NCBI GenBank assembly: GCA_002869015.1
Contig: PKTT01000023.1
Location: forward strand, 1-64,000
DNA from: Deltaproteobacteria bacterium
Lineage (GTDB): Bacteria > Desulfobacterota > Deferrisomatia > Deferrisomatales > BM512
Direction: 5' to 3'
DNA: 64,000 bases
Shown: positions 1-7,911 of the stretch, piece after piece
Layout of the letters: each line of letters opens with the position of its first letter
Numbering within the stretch: the stretch's first letter is position 1
Program-made: the position numbers and the translations under genes
Notes under the pieces: model-generated
What the model saw: only the letters and a program-made list of their open reading frames with translations
What the model was told of the DNA's origin: nothing
The model's database searches: none

Positions 1-234
1 AACCTGGGTCAAGCTGCCACCCGAAGCTATATCACCACGTGCCACAGAGGCACTTTTACACTAACATTGAAGGTGGACCTATGTAAGGGGGCAGCTCAGC
101 TGTACCATCTAAATTATGACCTCTAAGGTAAAAATTATTCGATATTTTAAGGAGTTCTGAGGTAGGACAGCGTAGCGCCAATATGAATTCATGCTTTACA
201 TATTTAATTTCTAAACTTTAATTGAGGTTATTTC

Positions 235-822
235 ATGGGCATTTCAGAAAAAAATCTATCCAAAGAGGAATACCGGATTCTCGTTGAGCAGGCCCCTATT
301 ATGATTTGGAGAGCCAATACGACTACAGAGTGTGATTATTTCAACGATGTTTGGTTGTCGTTTACCGGCAGAACCTTGGAAGAGGAGGTTGGTAACGGGT
401 GGGCTGAGGGGGTGCACAAGGATGACTTTGACAGATGTCTTGAAATTTACCTGACCTCATTTGATAAACGTGAAATTTTTGAGATGGAATATAGGCTTCT
501 CCGCCATGACGGTGAATATCGTTGGATATTTGACAGGGGCGTACCATTTTACAATGGGGATGGTTCTTTTGGTGGCTACATCGGGAGCTGTATTGATATC
601 AATGAACAGGTTTTGGCAAGGGAAAGCCTTCTAAAAGAGAAGGATGATGAAATCATGACCCTCAGTGATCTGGTGCCTATCTGTATGCACTGCAAGAATA
701 CAAGGGACGATAGGGGGTATTGGGAGAGGGTCGAGTCATTTGTAAGCAAGAAAACCAAATTCAAATTTTCACACGGAATCTGCCCTGATTGCGCAGAAAA
801 ATACTATGGCGGCATATCGTAA
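235..822 (+). CDS. PAS-domain protein with C-terminal cysteine (zinc-like) module
   Basis: The protein has 195 residues. Residues about 10-130 form a PAS/PAC fold of the PAS_3 type, with the typical RHDGEYRWIFDRGVP strand and a closing GSCIDINEQ. A short helix leads to a C-terminal module, LVPICMHCKNTRDDRGYW ... HGICPDCAEKYY, which has one CxxC and one CPxC pair. This module often follows PAS, GAF or receiver domains in bacterial signalling proteins and looks metal-binding, but its function is not established. There is no output domain and no membrane segment, so it is probably a soluble sensor or adaptor. The ATG follows TTGAGG at a normal distance. A related module occurs at the N-terminus of the protein at 37976-38494. 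Confidence 0.8.
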   Translation: MGISEKNLSKEEYRILVEQAPIMIWRANTTTECDYFNDVWLSFTGRTLEEEVGNGWAEGVHKDDFDRCLEIYLTSFDKREIFEMEYRLLRHDGEYRWIFDRGVPFYNGDGSFGGYIGSCIDINEQVLARESLLKEKDDEIMTLSDLVPICMHCKNTRDDRGYWERVESFVSKKTKFKFSHGICPDCAEKYYGGIS

Positions 823-905
823 ATTGGCCTGATCGTTCCAAAATCTTTTTGTAATGCGCTGCCTTTAGCAGCTCCTTATATGGAGACTGCTTTATCCAGC
901 ATTCC

Positions 906-1841
906 CTATTGAATTGACTCATCCTCTGCTGCGCCCTTCTCCTTCCCCTGCTCCTTAACCTTTGCCGCCAGTAGTTTTGCTATGAATTCCTTCTTCTCAC
1001 GGCCCGCGCGCTGTTTGTAGATGCTCTCCTTTAGCTTTGGCGCAGCCTCAGCGAGGGTTGGGTTATTGGCTGGGTTTATCTCTTCGCAGCGGATGAGGTG
1101 GTACCCCATCTCGGTACGTGCTATGGGGCTTGTTTCACCACTCTCCATGGAGAAGAGCAGCTTGTTGAGGATTGGGAAAAGACGCCCCTCAGGGACCGGG
1201 CCGATGAGCCCCTCCTTAATGCTCGATGGGCATTCGGAGTGTATCTTAGCCAGCTCTCCAAAGCGTTCTGGCTTCTTCATGATTTCACGCCGGAGTTTTT
1301 TTATTCTTCCCTCGGCCCGCTCCTCTGTGTTTTCGGCGTACTCAGGGTTAACCGTTATGAGGATGTGGCGCGCAAGCCTGGTCTCAGGAGTTTTGAGCTT
1401 CTCACGGTTCTCTTCGTAGAGCGTTGTTAGCTCCTCCTCAGTTACCTCCTTTGCGCGGTTGCCTACCCAGTCTAGTATGGCGTGTACCTTAAGCTCTCTT
1501 GAGAGGGCATATTTATATAACTCCTCATCAAGACCTCGGGAGCGGAGCTCATCCCTGAATGCCTCCAAGTCGCCAAAGGATGAGACTGAAGCCTCGAAAG
1601 CCTCTTCTACAGTGGCCTCATATACGGTCACCTGCTCAGCCTCCTTGGAGGCTAGGATAAGGTTGTGCAGCATGAGTTCATCCTTCGCGGCTTTGCTTAC
1701 CTGCGCAAGCTCTTCCTCAATTAGGTCCTCCGGCGGGCGGCCAAATCTCTCCATGGATATCCTAAGCGAGAGGTAAGAGAGCGCGGCGCTCTCCTTTGCC
1801 GTACCACCATCAAATCTGTTCGACTCTTTATCTTTCGCCAT
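906..1841 (-). CDS. NifM-like peptidyl-prolyl cis-trans isomerase (parvulin/PpiC family)
   Basis: This 311-residue protein has a parvulin domain in its C-terminal half (about 155-265): RHILITVNPE, then HSECPSSIKEGLIGPV, then MGYHLIRCEEI. The HSxCPSSxxEG and GYHLxxCE blocks, and the long helical N-terminal region with little similarity to SurA, match NifM, the isomerase needed to mature nitrogenase Fe protein. No signal peptide is visible, so it should be cytoplasmic, unlike SurA or PrsA. The ATG has AAAGGAG seven bases upstream. No nif gene lies in the window, so the client protein is unknown; NifM-like proteins outside nif clusters cannot be assumed to serve nitrogenase. The parvulin call is firm and the NifM subfamily call is moderate. 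Confidence 0.8.
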   Translation of the reverse strand: MAKDKESNRFDGGTAKESAALSYLSLRISMERFGRPPEDLIEEELAQVSKAAKDELMLHNLILASKEAEQVTVYEATVEEAFEASVSSFGDLEAFRDELRSRGLDEELYKYALSRELKVHAILDWVGNRAKEVTEEELTTLYEENREKLKTPETRLARHILITVNPEYAENTEERAEGRIKKLRREIMKKPERFGELAKIHSECPSSIKEGLIGPVPEGRLFPILNKLLFSMESGETSPIARTEMGYHLIRCEEINPANNPTLAEAAPKLKESIYKQRAGREKKEFIAKLLAAKVKEQGKEKGAAEDESIQ

Positions 1842-1939
1842 CTAGGCGCTCCTTTGCTATCCCTTTGCCATCGCTATGAAAGCATATTTCCATTTAGCGG
1901 CATGAGTGTTGCAGTTATTAATCCTCAACAGGTGCAAAT

Positions 1940-1969
1940 ATTTTGCCAATGCCGTTAATTGGGCAAAAT
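1940..1969. promoter_or_regulatory. Inverted repeat between divergent genes (possible operator)
   Basis: The arms ATTTTGCC (1940-1947) and GGCAAAAT (1962-1969) are perfect inverted repeats 14 bases apart. They sit in the 236-base divergent region between the NifM-like gene and the repeat protein at 2078. There is no T-run on either side, so a terminator is unlikely. The regulator is unknown. Confidence 0.35.
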
Positions 1970-2077
1970 GAGCCTAATGAGCAAGAGATATTGTACATAA
2001 ATGTCGACCCTACCTTTCAAAGTTGTCTGATTTTTTGATCTTTGGGGTCCGCCTCTTGAGAAGCGAGGTTGTTTCAT

Positions 2078-3034
2078 ATGGCCGATTTAAAATTGATGTG
2101 CGGCACCCTTAAAGATGTCGAGGAGGTGATGAGCCGCAAAGATGGCTCTGTGGAATCCTGCATAGTTATGGGGCGCTCAAAAGTTTTAACCAGCGTTGGC
2201 GAACTTACGCCGGTCTATGATGTAGAGGAGGAATCCAGGCGCATCCTCCAGCCGATCTCGATTTACCCGGACGGCAGTGTCAAGGCCGTGGCCCTGCAAG
2301 GGGTAGCTAAAGTGTCTACGCCGATTGGTGAATTTGAGGCCGAGATGGTGAGCTTCCACAAAAACGGAGGTGTCAGAGGCATCTTCCCCTTGAACGGCAA
2401 GCTCTCAGGCTTCTGGGCAGAGGAGGAGGAGGCGAAGCTGGCGAAATCAGTTGTGATAGATACTCCTATAGGCGCCATCAGAGCTAAAGTGATCTCACTA
2501 TATTTCCACCCTTCGGGCGCGCTTCGCTCAGTTACCCTCTGGCCCGGAGAGGTCATAGAGATTGACACTCCCCTGGGGCCTTTTGGGGCGAGGGTAGGGG
2601 TATCCTTCTACGAAAACGGGGCGCTCCGATCCTTAGAACCGGCGAAACCTACCGGGATAGCTACCCCGATAGGGGGATTCACAGCATTTGACCCTGACCC
2701 TGACGGCATCAGCGGAGACAGTAATTCGCTGGTTTTTGATGAAGAGGGTGGTATACGGGAACTCTCAACTCTTACTGAGCAGGTTTCGGTGTTTGAAGGT
2801 GATAAGAAATATACCTTCACTCCAGCCCTTAAAGAGAGCCTCTGTCAGGAAAGCCAGATGGTGGTGCTGCCACTCAAAGTCACCTTCACCAAGGGCGGCG
2901 TTGTGTTAGACGGCAGAGAGTTTCGCCTCGACGAGGCAAAAGTCAAGACAGAGGCGTTTTTGGGAGATATCAAACCAATGGCGCTGAACCTCGGCCGCCA
3001 GGAGTCGCCCGCTCTGCCTCTCTGGAAGTGTTGA
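2078..3034 (+). CDS. Hypothetical protein built of T-P-I-G repeats
   Basis: The protein (318 residues from this start) has four to five degenerate repeats of about 35-50 residues. Each opens with TPIG or TPLG (TPIGEFEAEMVSF, TPIGAIRAKVISL, TPLGPFGARVGVS, TPIGGF) and carries a strand ending NGxVRG or GALRS. The pattern (strand, turn, Gly, strand) suggests a beta-solenoid or MORN-like repeat, but I do not recognise the family. There is no signal peptide. An in-frame TTG lies at 2069, but the ATG at 2078 has AGCGAGG nine bases upstream and is preferred. Its stop overlaps the start region of the macro-domain gene, so the two are likely translated together. The last residue is cysteine. Confidence 0.75.
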   Translation: MADLKLMCGTLKDVEEVMSRKDGSVESCIVMGRSKVLTSVGELTPVYDVEEESRRILQPISIYPDGSVKAVALQGVAKVSTPIGEFEAEMVSFHKNGGVRGIFPLNGKLSGFWAEEEEAKLAKSVVIDTPIGAIRAKVISLYFHPSGALRSVTLWPGEVIEIDTPLGPFGARVGVSFYENGALRSLEPAKPTGIATPIGGFTAFDPDPDGISGDSNSLVFDEEGGIRELSTLTEQVSVFEGDKKYTFTPALKESLCQESQMVVLPLKVTFTKGGVVLDGREFRLDEAKVKTEAFLGDIKPMALNLGRQESPALPLWKC

Positions 3035-3036
3035 AT

Positions 3037-3468
3037 ATGATTGAGGCTGAGGGTGACCTTTTTGCTGAGATCGGAAGCGCTATTATCGCATTCACCACCC
3101 ATGGGACGGTTAACAAACGGGGGGCGACGCCGATGCTTCACGGCTCGGCGCGGGAGGCTTTAAGGCGCTTCCCAGAGTTGGCGGAAGAGCTGGGAGGGAT
3201 GATAAGTAAATACGGAAACCACGTTCACCCACTCTCCCATGGCCTCGTCAGCTTTCCGGTAGAGCACGGCTGGATGGAGGTCCCCGATCCTCGCCTTATT
3301 GAGCGTTCGGCGGGCGAACTTAAAGCTTTGGCTGACCAAAATGGGTGGAAAAAAATCATCGTGCCGCGACCTGGCTGCGGTGGTGGAGGGCTTAAGTGGG
3401 AGGAGGTAAAACCTCTCCTTGAACCATATTTCGATGAGCGCTTTACCTTGGTGGTAAAGGCTCGATAA
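3037..3468 (+). CDS. Macro-domain-like protein (putative ADP-ribose-binding)
   Basis: The product has 143 residues from the ATG. It shows an Appr-1-p processing (macro) fold: the N-terminal EGDLF element, a central HPLSHGLVSFPVE strand region, IERSAGELKALADQNGW helix, and PRPGCGGGGLKWEEV, a glycine-rich phosphate-binding loop typical of macro domains. Members bind or hydrolyse ADP-ribose derivatives; the substrate here cannot be told from the sequence. GTG 3028 and TTG 3031 are in-frame alternatives; the ATG at 3037 starts just past the upstream stop (3032-3034), which indicates translational coupling with the repeat protein. A hairpin at 3491-3519 follows the gene but favours the opposite strand. 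Confidence 0.75.
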   Translation: MIEAEGDLFAEIGSAIIAFTTHGTVNKRGATPMLHGSAREALRRFPELAEELGGMISKYGNHVHPLSHGLVSFPVEHGWMEVPDPRLIERSAGELKALADQNGWKKIIVPRPGCGGGGLKWEEVKPLLEPYFDERFTLVVKAR

Positions 3469-3490
3469 GAGTTGGCTAGTAAAATAAAGG

Positions 3491-3519
3491 GAGGGGCAAA
3501 GCCCCTGGCTTTACCCCTC
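3491..3519 (-). terminator. Rho-independent terminator for the minus-strand gene at 3546
   Basis: A 13-bp stem (3491-3503 with 3507-3519) has a 3-base loop. On the minus strand all pairs form, with one G-T wobble, and a TTTATTTT run follows. On the plus strand there is a C-A mismatch and no T-run, so it mainly serves the minus-strand gene. Confidence 0.65.
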
Positions 3520-3545
3520 GCGGATTAAAATTCTCCAAAAACAGA

Positions 3546-3797
3546 TCAGGAAGTGGGTTTGCTGAAAGTTCTAATGGAGGAGATGCCCATCCAATCGTAG
3601 TAGGTGTTAACTGATTCGCCTTCGCGACTCTCCGTAACACGTACAAAATCGCTGCCCAAAAATATTACTGCGCTCTCGAAAATGGGCCCCTCGTTGATCT
3701 GTAGCTTAACGCCGCTTCTCTGCTTTCTTGAGAGTGTCCCGTGCTGCGGGGAGGTCGCATATTCAAGCGCCTTCTCCCATGTTTCCTTGATAGCCAT
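3546..3797 (-). CDS. Small hypothetical protein
   Basis: An 83-residue acidic/basic mixed protein of unknown family. The longer frame begins at 3833, but the internal ATG at 3797 (MAIKETWEKALEYA) has GAGAGGAG just upstream and is the better start. The C-terminal half (VKLQINEGPIFESAVIFLG, then TYYDWMGISSI) looks like alternating beta strands, as in a small beta-barrel. It lies in the same orientation as the 105-residue gene upstream at 3854-4171 and is followed by a terminator, so the two may form a short operon. No function can be assigned. Confidence 0.6.
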   Translation of the reverse strand: MAIKETWEKALEYATSPQHGTLSRKQRSGVKLQINEGPIFESAVIFLGSDFVRVTESREGESVNTYYDWMGISSIRTFSKPTS

Positions 3798-3853
3798 TGA
3801 CTTCTCCTCTCTAATTTCAAGTTGCCGCGGCATTTAGCCACGTATTGAGGTCC

Positions 3854-4171
3854 CTAAGAGACCATAGGTTCGTAAAAACGCAGCTGGAGCTCTTCGCCCT
3901 CACCGGTTGAGAGCTCATAAGTGCCTGCGCGTAAAAGCTCAATCCCCTCGCTTTTCACCGCCTCCGACAACTTTGAAAGGAGCGGCGAGCGCTTTGCCTC
4001 ATCGAATTCGCGGTTAAAGTAAACGCGGACCGGGGCATCGGGGTCGGATACCTGAAAGAGGAAGTGGTTATGGGTGAAAAGCAGTAGATCCTCGTGGGCG
4101 TGGGTGAGGTGATAACCGGCAGACCATACGCTGTTCTCGACCTTCTCAACTATCTCATCACGGCTCTTCAT
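3854..4171 (-). CDS. Hypothetical protein, 105 aa
   Basis: Unrecognised soluble protein. It begins MKSRDEIVEKVENSVWSAG, contains a histidine-rich stretch (HLTHAHEDLLLFTHNH) and a second half of predicted alternating strands and helices (RVYFNREFDEAKRSPLLSKL). There is no signal peptide, membrane segment or cysteine. GAGAGGAAG lies upstream of the ATG. It precedes the small gene at 3546-3797 by 56 bases on the same strand. The clustered histidines could bind metal, but that is a guess. Confidence 0.6.
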   Translation of the reverse strand: MKSRDEIVEKVENSVWSAGYHLTHAHEDLLLFTHNHFLFQVSDPDAPVRVYFNREFDEAKRSPLLSKLSEAVKSEGIELLRAGTYELSTGEGEELQLRFYEPMVS

Positions 4172-4555
4172 AGCGGCGCTTCCTCTCTATGGCACTTTTT
4201 TGGTAGGTAAATTCTTCCTACAAATTCGAAAGTAATTGTCTACACAATTGTCAGCTTTTAGCGATTTACAAGGCCCAAATGCCCTTCGCCGGATATAAAG
4301 AGCAACATCTATGCCCAAAACATTTGTGCGGGGTGTTGGCAAAGAAAGAGTCGCGTTGAGCCAATAGTGGCTATTTGCAATGCAACCCCAAGTAGCTTGA
4401 AGAAGTGAATTGGCAGAGGAGGATGATTGCTCCCCCATGCAATTTTTAATTTATGTTGTAAAGATGGCTAATGCTTATGCGGCTTATCGTGAATGGACCT
4501 TCACCCGATGGCAAAAGAGTATTGGGCAGGGATGTAATTTTATTAATGGACCGAT
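4172..4555. other. Intergenic region, 384 bases, nothing recognised
   Basis: The stretch is more AT-rich than its surroundings and holds only short frames without convincing ribosome sites or familiar residues. It should contain the promoter of the minus-strand gene starting at 4171, and possibly the terminator of the glycosylase gene ending at 4556, but I could not pick out a convincing example of either. Confidence 0.4.
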
Positions 4556-5293
4556 TTATCTCCTCTTATTTTTTGCCTCATGGTTATCGTCCAAAAAAAA
4601 ATTCAATTCATAGAGGGCGGTCGATTGCAGCAGGTAATTCGTACCGTGGTGCTCTGAGAGTCGACGAATTTCTCCCAAAAAAGCCGCCGGCCCTTTATCT
4701 CTGGCCTCTGCTACAGAGCTTTTTTCCTCTGTGTTGACGCTGCCCTTGAGAAAGCCCCACATGTGGTCAAGGGCATTTTCGATGCCGCCATGAGAGGGAG
4801 GGAGACGAAGTAATTTAACCAGGTCTGAGGCTAGCCCTCCATCTAATCCCTCGCTCATCCCGGCAACCCTGGGGCCCGTCTCCCGGTAAAAGCGCTCATC
4901 CCTTGCGAGCACTGAAAATTTATGAGTCCCCCAGAGGTCACGACTATCCAACGGGATGGGGATCGGCCCATCAACCTTAAAAAGATATTTATCTTTGAGG
5001 AGCTCATATTGCTTTTGCGGAGGGTCAATATAGGTATCCGGCCACTTTAGGTCGCTGCTATCCTTTGGTAGGGGTGATAAATGGTTATATCCCCTTAGCA
5101 CCATCTCGGAGGCAACCATGTCGTGACGCATTGCGAGTGCATTCAGGCAGCCTTCCCACCTTAAGGTCTCCGGGTGGCGGGAGTAGCCCTTTTTCCCTAG
5201 GGTTAGGATGTTGAATATCCCGTGGATCTCCCTGTGCTCGCCTAGCAAGCTTCCCCTGTTTAGAAAGGGTGGGGGAATGTCCCAAACTCTCAA
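4556..5293 (-). CDS. Pyrimidine-dimer DNA glycosylase (endonuclease V type) fused to DUF1722
   Basis: Two domains are joined in 245 residues. Residues 1-75 match the pyrimidine-dimer glycosylase/T4 endonuclease V family: MRVWDIPP, LLGEHREIHGIF with Glu22 aligning to the catalytic Glu23 of T4 endonuclease V, KGYSRHPETLRW and RGYNHLSPL. Residues about 121-235 match DUF1722 (the YbgA domain): HKFSVLARDERFYRETG, LPPSHGGIENALDHMWGFL and YLLQSTALYEL. The enzyme family cuts DNA at UV dimers with its N-terminal amine, so the start matters. The TTG at 5293 is preceded by GGGAG nine bases upstream and leaves the family's N-terminus intact. The domain calls are strong; joint function is inferred. Confidence 0.82.
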   Translation of the reverse strand: MRVWDIPPPFLNRGSLLGEHREIHGIFNILTLGKKGYSRHPETLRWEGCLNALAMRHDMVASEMVLRGYNHLSPLPKDSSDLKWPDTYIDPPQKQYELLKDKYLFKVDGPIPIPLDSRDLWGTHKFSVLARDERFYRETGPRVAGMSEGLDGGLASDLVKLLRLPPSHGGIENALDHMWGFLKGSVNTEEKSSVAEARDKGPAAFLGEIRRLSEHHGTNYLLQSTALYELNFFLDDNHEAKNKRR

Positions 5294-5645
5294 ATCCCAA
5301 GCTCCCTTTTGAAAAATTCTCGTTAAGCCCTTTAAATAGGGCGGTACGCCATATTTTAAGCCTTAACTCCGGCTACTCTTCCAGCCGCAGGCTTACCCTT
5401 GCTATGCGGGACGGTTAGGACGTACACCAAACCTATGGCTTTATAATACAGTTAATCATGTAATATATGTTATGCCAGCTTAAGGGTGGCTGGGATTTTT
5501 TGGGCTTTGCTTTTGTATTCAATGGGGTAAAGTGGCCCTTGTTTATTTATTCAAACGCGGATTGACAGTATTTTAACTAAAATTTTGCCGCCGTAAACTG
5601 GCGAAGGACCTTGCTTCGATAGATTGCTATTTGCGGGGAACGTAA
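5294..5645. other. Intergenic region, 352 bases, between divergent genes
   Basis: AT-rich in its second half. It contains a weak hairpin (CCAGC/GCTGG, 5475-5493) followed by a T-run, and a TTGACA at about 5568 without a well-spaced -10 box. It should hold promoters for the glycosylase fusion (left) and the histidine kinase (right). No gene is evident. Confidence 0.4.
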
Positions 5646-7910
5646 ATGAACTTTTCAATTCGTATTCCAATAATTCTCGGGTCGATTCTTCTGGTCTGGA
5701 GCACCCACCTAATAATAGCCCCATACTCCTATGTGAACTCTGAGCGGGTTTTAAAGCAGCATGCCCGCGATATCATGCAGAACATCTCCGACCTGACCCT
5801 TGAGCAGTCCTACAACCATCTTAGCAAGGCAACCAGCGCCGCACACCTCGCAAAGCAGCTTTTGAGCTCCGATATCTTCGGTAATTATGACGACGGATTG
5901 GGCTCTCTAGAGAGGTACTTCTTTGATCAGCTGACGATACACCCTCACTTGGCAGGGATATATTTCGGTAACCCGAAGGGTGATTTCTTCTATGTAAGTC
6001 GAAATGATTCAAAGGTGCCCGGCGGGTTTCGCACCAAAATAATCAGGAACACCCCCGAGGGCTGGGATGTTGAGCTCAGGTGGCGTGAGGATGATTACAC
6101 CTTTCTCGGCCGCGACCACACCCCCGAGGACACTTACGATCCAAGGACACGCCCCTGGTACAAAAAGGTTATGGAGCAGAGGCGTATCGTCTGGACTTCT
6201 CCATACATCTTTTTCACCTCCAAAAAACCAGGGGTTACCATCGCGGGTCCGGCCTTCAAGGACTTCGAGGAGATGAAGGGGATAGTAGGCGTTGATATTG
6301 AGATTGATGAGCTCTCATCTTTTATAGGTAGGCTACGGGTTGGAAAAGAGGGCAAGGCCTTTATATTCAACAGAGATCTGGATGTAATCGCCTTTCACGA
6401 TATGAATAAGCTGACTGTTCCCAGCGATGACAAGGGCGGGCTGAGGTTGGCTAAGCTCAAAGATCTGGGTGACCCCGTAATAGAGGCAGCCTACAACGCG
6501 GTTGATTGGGATCGACAACCAGATGGCGAGATTAAATTTTCCGAGCCGAAGTATATAAATTATGAGTTCGGGGGGGAGAACTATATGGCGATGTTCACCC
6601 CATTCCCCGGAGCTGAGCTCTCATGGATTATTGGGGTCTACGTGCCAGAAAACGACTATCTTGGCTCGCTAAAAGAGAATCAGAACATCCTTTTTTATGC
6701 GACGGTTCTGGTAACCATACTGGCATCATGGCTTGCCCTTAAATTCGCGGGCAGGATAACAAGACCAATCGAAAGCCTTCAGAAAGAGGCGCGGGCAATC
6801 GAGGAGAATGACCTTAAAACTCGCTTTGATATAGATTCCAGCTTTTCAGAGATTCAGGAGACCGCCAACTCATTTGCAAGGATGAAGGCCTCTTTAATCC
6901 ACTTCAAAGACAGGCTCAGGGAGCGCGAGGAGATTTACCGGGCCATCACTAAGAGCGCGAATGATGCCATAGTGATGATCGACGCCAGCAGGAGAGTCTC
7001 CTACTGGAACCCGGCGGCGGAGAAGCTCTTCGGCTATAAGGAAAAGGAGGCCCTGGGGCGTGATGTAGCCGATCTCCTGGCCCCGGAGCGATTCGCCCAA
7101 GAAGCAAAAGAGGGCTTTGCCAAATTCATTTCAACCGGCGATGGCCCCTACTCGAACGCAGCCATAGAGATAAAGTGCCGCAACAAGGTGGGGCATGAGC
7201 TTCCGGTTGAGCTTTCCCTCTCAAGGATTCAAGTCGGCGGCGCCTGGCAGGTGGCGGGCATCTTCCGCGATGTAACTGAACGAAAGAAGGGGGAGAACCT
7301 GAAAAAGCAACTTGTGCGCGACCTTCATGACGGTATAGGAGGGAATCTCGCTAATATCAAGCTCCTCTCGGAGATGGTTAAGCAGGGCGGCGGGGGAGAG
7401 TTCTCTGATAAGGCCCTTGAGAGTATCTCAGAGGTTTCAGACAGCTGCATCTCTGAGATACGCAACTATATGAATGTGCTGGACAACAAAAACCTCGATT
7501 GGGAGGAGGTTACCTCAGAGCTCAGGCAATATTGCGGCAAGACCCTTGAGCCCCATCGAATCACCTTTGAGATGGTGAGCAGCATTGAGGATGGTAGCGC
7601 TGCTCCTTCCACCCTCGCCTATATGAATATATTTAAGATAGTGAGAGAGGCAGTGACGAATATTATAAAGCACTCCGGCGCTGATAAAGCGCGTCTCTGC
7701 CTATCGGTAACTGTAGAGGAGTTTGAACTGGTTATCTCAGACAATGGGAACGCCGTTCCAAGAAAATCAGGGAGCGGCAGGGGGCTGATGACTATGCAGT
7801 CTCGCGCCAAGGAGCTCGGCGGCACAATTACCTTCTCGTATGAGGGGGGTATGACCGTTACCCTACTAGTGCCGCTTAACGGAGCTGTCGAGTATCGGGG
7901 GAGAGTTTGA
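5646..7910 (+). CDS. Membrane sensor histidine kinase (Cache-HAMP-PAS-HisKA_3-HATPase)
   Basis: 754 residues. A first membrane helix (about 5-27) and a second (about 345-367) enclose a periplasmic double-Cache sensor of roughly 310 residues; the PRTRPWYKKVME block is diagnostic of Cache_1. Then come HAMP (FAGRITRPIESLQKEAR), PAS (about 425-545; AITKSANDAIVMID, GRDVADLL), the NarX/DegS-type dimerisation helix with phospho-acceptor His561 (RDLHDGIGGNLANIKLL), and an ATPase domain with REAVTNIIKHS and SDNG boxes. The partner is the regulator that starts one base after its stop. Cache domains usually bind small metabolites such as organic acids or amino acids; the ligand here is not predictable. 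Confidence 0.9.
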   Translation: MNFSIRIPIILGSILLVWSTHLIIAPYSYVNSERVLKQHARDIMQNISDLTLEQSYNHLSKATSAAHLAKQLLSSDIFGNYDDGLGSLERYFFDQLTIHPHLAGIYFGNPKGDFFYVSRNDSKVPGGFRTKIIRNTPEGWDVELRWREDDYTFLGRDHTPEDTYDPRTRPWYKKVMEQRRIVWTSPYIFFTSKKPGVTIAGPAFKDFEEMKGIVGVDIEIDELSSFIGRLRVGKEGKAFIFNRDLDVIAFHDMNKLTVPSDDKGGLRLAKLKDLGDPVIEAAYNAVDWDRQPDGEIKFSEPKYINYEFGGENYMAMFTPFPGAELSWIIGVYVPENDYLGSLKENQNILFYATVLVTILASWLALKFAGRITRPIESLQKEARAIEENDLKTRFDIDSSFSEIQETANSFARMKASLIHFKDRLREREEIYRAITKSANDAIVMIDASRRVSYWNPAAEKLFGYKEKEALGRDVADLLAPERFAQEAKEGFAKFISTGDGPYSNAAIEIKCRNKVGHELPVELSLSRIQVGGAWQVAGIFRDVTERKKGENLKKQLVRDLHDGIGGNLANIKLLSEMVKQGGGGEFSDKALESISEVSDSCISEIRNYMNVLDNKNLDWEEVTSELRQYCGKTLEPHRITFEMVSSIEDGSAAPSTLAYMNIFKIVREAVTNIIKHSGADKARLCLSVTVEEFELVISDNGNAVPRKSGSGRGLMTMQSRAKELGGTITFSYEGGMTVTLLVPLNGAVEYRGRV

Positions 7911-7911
7911 T

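Noticed and set aside
1-126. Open frame running in from the left edge to a stop at 124-126
   Set aside because: About 41 residues with no recognisable family, unusual composition and no way to see its start; not enough to call a partial gene.
4187-4438. 83-residue minus-strand frame and two plus-strand frames (4410-4613, 4471-4737)
   Set aside because: No ribosome site, composition unlike the neighbours, no familiar residues, and the last overlaps the glycosylase-DUF1722 gene.
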